Assembly (NCBI RefSeq): GCF_020085105.1
Contig: NC_058045.1
Location: forward strand, 12,657,833 to 12,721,832
DNA: 64,000 nucleotides
Origin: Siniperca chuatsi
Lineage: Eukaryota; Chordata; Actinopteri; Centrarchiformes; Sinipercidae
Direction of reading: 5' to 3'
The translations under genes were made by a program, and so were the position numbers. Of the stretch, positions 58,476 through 64,000 are shown one piece after another (the first letter of the stretch is position 1; each line of letters opens with the position of its first letter). The notes beneath the pieces were generated by a model, which saw only the letters and a list, made by a program, of their open reading frames with translations, was not told the DNA's origin and searched no databases.

Positions 58476-59831
58476 ATTATCAATACTTGCTGTCCATCCA
58501 TGTATCTCCAATTTTGGTGATTTAGAATTTTTCAGATGAACTGAAGAATTAAGAGTTCCTTTATAAGCTAAATAAACCATTTAAAAACCTGTTGGATTAT
58601 CTGCAAAATGCATTGCAAAGATGAAAACAAGGCTGTTTTTCTGGTTTGGTTTTTCATTAAAAGTTGACATTTTGGAGATACATAGTTTTCATAGGACAGA
58701 GAAGCCATATTAATTCATCTAATTAAATGTACAATGGTACAAACATTTGTTCTATGGAATTCTTAGGATATTTGTAAAATATCCAGTAAGACGTCCTGCC
58801 TTCAGTGTGAATAATGTTTTCCTTGACAACCGATGTTGACGTTGATACTAAAAGCCACTCAAGTGGGCCGAGGCTTCACTTCCTGGGGTGAAAGCTGCTG
58901 TCTAATGCTGTTAGTTCTTACTTATGGATCACTGAAGATTCGGTAGCCTTTAATATCCTCTGTACCTCATCAAAATAGACTTTGTACTTAGACAACTTTT
59001 GCATGACTTTCACCTGTTTGTTATTAATCCTGTCGGCATGAGGGGGCCTGAGTTTACATAACAGCTATCTGCATAAACTGATATCATTCTCTGATCATGG
59101 CTGACATTTGGATTTTGTGTCGTACTAAATCTTCACAGAATTTAAAGTCAATCATATTTAATCTCAGTAAGGGGATTTATTCAAGCAAGTTTGTTTTTGT
59201 TGTTGTTCACAGGTTCACATCTTGGGTGTCAACCAAATGTCAGAGAGTCACAGAGTCTGCAGGATTAGAGTGTTAATAGTATTGTCCAAAGACAGAAGAG
59301 GAAGTGGTGCTTTAGTTAGATATTCTTTGAGAAATATAAGATAAGAATTTTGTCAGTTCCCCTCAGAGTGCCTGAAGACAAATGACTTTGAGATTAAGAT
59401 CAGATGTGACAGTGAAAAAAACGTACAAAAAAAGAAATGGCAAGAGACAGAACTGGCTGGCTGAACAGCAGTCCCTTGGTATTTCAAGCTTCATTTCATT
59501 CATTCATTTTTCCTCAAATATATTTGATATATTTGATTAAAACAGATATAAATAAATGGATCACTGTGATCATAGCTGATAACATCATGCAGATTCACTA
59601 TGTTTAGGTGTTTAGCAGAGTTTCACTGTGTTATTATCGGATGAAGCAGGCAGTCATTTGAGAACCACAGATTGTCATGGCATGCTTGAATAGCTTCTTA
59701 CTTGTGAATGACGTATTACGACTTCATGTCTATATGTACTTTCTTAGGAAATGGCAGTGCCAGTGGTGTGTGTGTGCATGTGTACACAAGTCCCAGCACA
59801 CAGGTGCACTGCCAGATGATACCATCATGTG

Positions 59832-59832
<1 letters not shown>

Positions 59833-59867
<35 letters not shown>
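59833..59867 (+). repeat. (GT)n microsatellite
   Basis: About 17 GT units. Confidence 0.95.
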
Positions 59868-59871
<4 letters not shown>

Positions 59872-62770
59872 GTGTTATGTGTGGAAGAAGACAACACATG
59901 TGGGCGACTCTAACACTTTTTGTTCTTAATACCACATCCTATATGTATGTAATAAATTCATTTAAATATTATTAGTCATTTTTACTCAAAATCTGTCTGC
60001 AGCCAGTTTATGCAGCTTCTACATGTAACATCAATGCTGATAAATTAACTGTGTCCTCTCCCTTAACTACAGAGCACTGATTGACAAGTTGACGACCACC
60101 AATCACTCTGATTGCATGTGGAAATTGTAAATCCTAACATTTGGACCTTTGAAAGATATTCACCTGCAGTACACTAGCACGTGGAAGATAAAAAGTGATG
60201 GTTTCTTTCAGTAGCCCGGCCACCATGCATTTCCCTCTCAGGCTTGTTGAGTTAACACTCTTTATTATACAGCGATAATTATTTGACATGTTTTATTAGT
60301 GATTTTATCAGAGTGCAAAACTCCATACATAATTACTGCCTAGCTTGTAGTCAGCAGTCTGGCTACAGTGGCAGGGTAAGAACGAGGCTGATGCGTTTGT
60401 GATGAACTATGAAAGGTTGGACAAAAGTGCGACCAGTCATCATGTGTACTGATAACTGGTATATCATGGTGAAATCTGACAAACACAGCCCTCCAAAGCA
60501 AGCTATATTCACTTCTGTCTCTCACATCAGCTAACAACATGCTATGCTAACTAGCATCACTGGCAGCATGTAGCCATGCCCACCAATCAAACAGTCTTTC
60601 TCAGCTACCTCTCCTTAGCAAACAACAAAGCATACACTTTCACCAGCTAATGCCATCAGCTAACAACATGCTAGCTAACAATGACCACCTAACAACAAAG
60701 GATGTATTATAAGAAATGGATACTATTTACCTGGATCCATGGAAAATTTTTGTCATTAAATGTTAATTTAAAATACCATCAACCACTAATTTTCAATATT
60801 AATTCACAACAATTTACAAATAAGAAGCTGTGAAGCATGTGCTTTTTCTTAATAAAAATACCTGTAACCTATTAAACCCAGTCCACTGCATGGAAGCAGT
60901 GGTTTCTGGTTTCACAAACCAGAAGGCGTTTTGCTGTTTCTGTACAGTTGATAAGAGGAAGCGTGTTGCCAGGAAGCAGACGGATGGTTGTTGGATATGG
61001 TGTGTGAGTTGAGGTGTTCTGAATCTTTTGTGCAACTGTCAGTGTGAGTGATGCCACATTTACTTCGACGGACATGCAGCAAATGGCCTGTGCTCAGTCT
61101 GACATCTCCGGCACAATCTTAAGAATGCCTTTACACTTCTACACAGAGGATGTTATGACCTGATGTACAGCAGAAGAGGAAGACAGGGCTTTTGTTTGAA
61201 AGCTCTTTAAATCTTACAGTCATTAAACTTTATAGTACCTTGAAATCTTGTCTGCCTTATGCAGTTATTCTGTTCCGAGACTCTTTTTGTTCCTGCTCTA
61301 GACTGAACTTCTGACATAAACTCATGTTAAGGCCCCAGAGGTGGAGGGCCGAGGCTCTTGGCTTTATTTTTACTAATCATTTAGCTCACACTCAGTTTTC
61401 AGTCTGGCCCCTCGTAAAAGTGGCACTAGCTGTTGTTTGGCCTCCCACATTGCACTGTCCCTCTGCTCTTATTTAGCTCAGGGGATTACTGAGCCAACAT
61501 GAGCTGGATTAATTGAGGAGAAGGAATTCCTTTTGTACAGTGAGAGCAGGAAATAAACTGAGGGTGGTGCAATGCATCTGACATTTTGATTACCATGAGC
61601 TTATCTGTTTAACCTCACCTTGCGTTGGTTTATAATCTCAACCCCTGGGTTTAGATGGTCTAAAGAAAGTAAACTTTACAACTAGAGGTGTATAAATGGC
61701 CATTATTTTTGTATCTTGTATCTGTGTCGAACAGCATTAAATCTGCCTCTCACTGGGTTTCACCTGACTCCACATTAATCTCAGGAGTGATTTTTATGAA
61801 GAGTGCAGCCTGTCACAGTTAGCATCTCGTCTATTATGGCTTAATCTCTGCATAGTGTTTGGTTAAACAATTAGGAAAGTGTATAAGATGGAGGTGCTTG
61901 TATGGGTCACATACATATGTGGAAATCCTGTCCAAGTGCGAAGATAAATAGCATGACGTCAAGCGCTACATGTGAAATGCTGATGTGATATACAGTTTTC
62001 ACAAGATACAAAAATAACCCTCTTTGATCTTTGAAGGGAATGTGTGGGCATTTGTGTATTCAACATTTGTTTTAAGTCAACTCTGTGTAAGTGTGTAAGA
62101 TATGGGATGGGGATGCATCTATGGGTTAATTAATATCCGGAAAAGGACAAGCCTCATGGACAGTAGCTTTCCCAGCCTTTTCTATTGGTCTCTAAACAAA
62201 TTAGAGGGAGACAAAAACACTAGAGCCGAGCTTTGTTATTGAATTACATCTGACATGCTCCCCTGAGAGTATAATTCACATGATACTAAAAGGCTCGGGC
62301 GAACTACAACATGAACAAATTAGTTTGTTTTGTACTTATCTCGTAACGGGACCGCTGGAAGGGAAAAAGGGATTTAGAGGCAGTTTGGAGAAGTAGTGTA
62401 TTACAAAGATTACCCACGGCTGTGGTCATGTATTGTCCTTCATGGAGATTTAATGTGCTTAACTTAGGTTTTCTTTTCTTTTTTTTTTTTTTCTTCAGCT
62501 TAACCCTGTCATGACAAACATGAAATATGTGCCTTTACAGCTTGTACAGGCAGAGTTGTCATTTCGTCTTTGACCTGAGAGCAAAGGTCGGTTATTTGAA
62601 ATAAGATTAAAAGAAAGAATAAAGCACTGAGGTGGATGGGGAATAAAAGTTTGTAATAACAGTAACCAAGCCTGTCAGTATGTGCCCAGGGGAATCCTTC
62701 ACATGAAACAGTTCAAATCAGCTCTACTTTATGGTTGCATGACATTTATCTCCTGCTCTGCTCTTACCAT
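59868..62770. other. Intron 2 stretch, nothing recognised
   Basis: Mostly unique-looking DNA. A GCTAAC/AGCTAACAACATGC-rich patch at 60530-60690 may be a decayed repeat. A poly-T run is at 62476-62492. Confidence 0.35.
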
Positions 62771-63185
62771 AAAGGAATAGTTTGACATTTTTGGGAAATA
62801 TCCTTATTCATTTTCTTGCTGAGAGTTAGATGAGAAGATTGATAACTCTTATGCTTGCGTGTAAAGTACAAAGCTCTAGCCAGGAGGCGGTTAGCTTAGC
62901 TTAGCATAAAGACTGGACGCCAAACAGCTAGCCTAACCAACAATTATTGGATTTAGGAGGAGTTAAGTGTCGTAACTGGCAACCTCACTGTCATCACTGT
63001 GAGATACAACGTGTTAATTAGTGAGCTTTAGGGGTGCTGGTAGGAGGATTTTGTTATCTTTGAACAGAGCCAGGCTAGCTGTCATCTCCTTTTCCTAGTC
63101 TGTATGCCAAGCTAAGCTAAGTGGCTGTAGCTTCATATTTACCATACAGTCATGAGAATGGTATCAACCTTCTCATTTAGCTAAC
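62771..63185. repeat. Repeat family A copy, 62771
   Basis: AAAGGAATAGTTTGACATTT, GCTGAGAGTTAGATGAGAAG, GGTTAGCTTAGCTTAGCATA, then the inverted half CAAGCTAAGCTAAGTGGCTG and CAACCTTCTCATTTAGCTAA. Confidence 0.8.
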
Positions 63186-63482
63186 AGTACGGTAAATATG
63201 AAACAGCAGCCAGCACCAAATTAGACTGAAAATGGGAAACAGCAAGCCTGGCTACACACAAAACTAAAAGTGTGTTTTTTAATAAGACTTCCTTGAGTCT
63301 CTGCTGGTTGCCTGACTAGCTGTTTCCCCCTGCTTCCAGTTTTTATGCCAAGCTAAGCTAATCACCTCCTGGCTCTAGCTCCATACTTAATGGAGAGACA
63401 TGAGTGGTATCAATCTTCTCACCTAACTCTCAGCAAGAAAGGGAATAAACATGTTTCTTAAAATTTGGAACACTTTCTGTAA
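63186..63482. repeat. Second family A copy abutting the first
   Basis: The family A interior restarts directly at ACAGTACGGTAAATATGAAA and runs through GCCAAGCTAAGCTAATCACC to TCTTCTCACCTAACTCTCAG, ending with a decayed tip near 63482. It lacks its own left terminus. Confidence 0.7.
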
Positions 63483-64000
63483 GCCAAACTGGAGAATTTA
63501 ACATTTCACAGTTTAACGGTGTTATTTAAGATTTGACTGTGTTTCCATTTAGCAGCTACCAAAGAGGTCAAAAGAAAGATTTTTATCTTGAGCACCTCAC
63601 ATCAAGTAGGTTTGGCTCCTACTGAAGCAATGTTGGACTTGATAATTTGCTTATGTTTTGGCTACAAGATCTGGTTCATGTTCATGCCAGCTTAATCCTA
63701 ATGTGAGAGACTCAACTTGCTGCATGCTTTTCCTCTGCTTAACACAAAAAAGAAAATATTTTAGTTTATCTTTCATGTGAAGATTATCACCAGCTTCAAA
63801 ATTGTGCATCCCCCTTGTTTCTTGTGCAGAAGCAGAAGAATGATAAGGAGGCATGGGCCCTCATTGCGCTGTGGCACAATGTTATCATGAAGGAGACAGC
63901 GTTTCTTGATGCAACAGGGGGTAGGCATGGAACTCAGTGGAAACATTTATCCTCTCAGTGGTCGTGGGCTATCTCAGCCGTCATCTCCAGGAAGATGATT

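Larger units (their letters stand above)
45371..64000 (+). other. SLCO3A1 intron 2 (start; runs past the window)
   Basis: It begins with GTGAGC after the first base of codon 207. No exon encoding the next SLCO3A1 segment was found before the window end, so this is read as one large intron of at least 18.6 kb. That fits the very large introns of the mammalian gene. It holds repeats (46005, 48900, 56857, 58193, 62771), palindromes at 53565 and 57757, and long repeat-free stretches that may be conserved non-coding DNA. Confidence 0.7.

Noticed and set aside
63826..64000. Open frame after an acceptor-like pyrimidine tract and CAG at the right edge
   Set aside because: Open in a phase incompatible with exon 2 of SLCO3A1 (which ends after one base) and not like OATP exon 3; too short to support as an exon.

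Overview
The window looks like a stretch of teleost fish nuclear genome, probably a percomorph. Coding density is low, introns are split, CA/GT and CTAT microsatellites are long, and several short non-autonomous repeat families recur that I recognise as common in teleost DNA. There is no bacterial, viral or plasmid backbone, and I see no tRNA, rRNA or CRISPR.

Two genes are supported, arranged head to head about 18.5 kb apart. On the minus strand (19342-20663) lies a complete four-exon gene for a 201-residue Ras-superfamily protein of the RERG/RERGL type. It has an intact P-loop and NKRD motif, but the switch I threonine and the switch II DTAGQ signature are lost, and there is no CAAX box. On the plus strand, exons 1 and 2 (39184-39342 and 44911-45370) encode the first 206 residues of the organic anion transporter SLCO3A1. 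Its remaining exons are not seen, so everything from 45371 to the right edge reads as a large intron 2.

Layout: 1-2.2 kb holds a SINE-like fragment and a decayed PIF/Harbinger-like element, both ends of which appear to derive from the same transposon end. 2.2-19.3 kb is intergenic with scattered repeats. 19.3-20.9 kb is the RERGL-like gene and its promoter, invaded and flanked by two copies of one repeat family. 21-38.5 kb is intergenic with microsatellites, telomere-like short repeats and many MITE-like copies. 38.6-39.2 kb is the GC-richer SLCO3A1 leader with a 93-codon upstream ORF. 39.3-44.9 kb is intron 1, including a nearly 200 bp CTAT array. 45.4-64 kb is intron 2, with more repeats and two notable palindromes.

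The two genes are not known to act together; one is a signalling GTPase relative and the other a plasma-membrane transporter. Their adjacency resembles the human 12p region where RERGL lies near SLCO1 genes, which may reflect an old duplicated block. I found no convincing new biological system. The most useful leads are the degenerate GTPase, the two-ended Harbinger-like element, the nested and shared repeat blocks near SLCO3A1, and a 14-bp perfect GC-rich hairpin in intron 2. Repeat families are labelled A to E here for convenience; these labels are mine.
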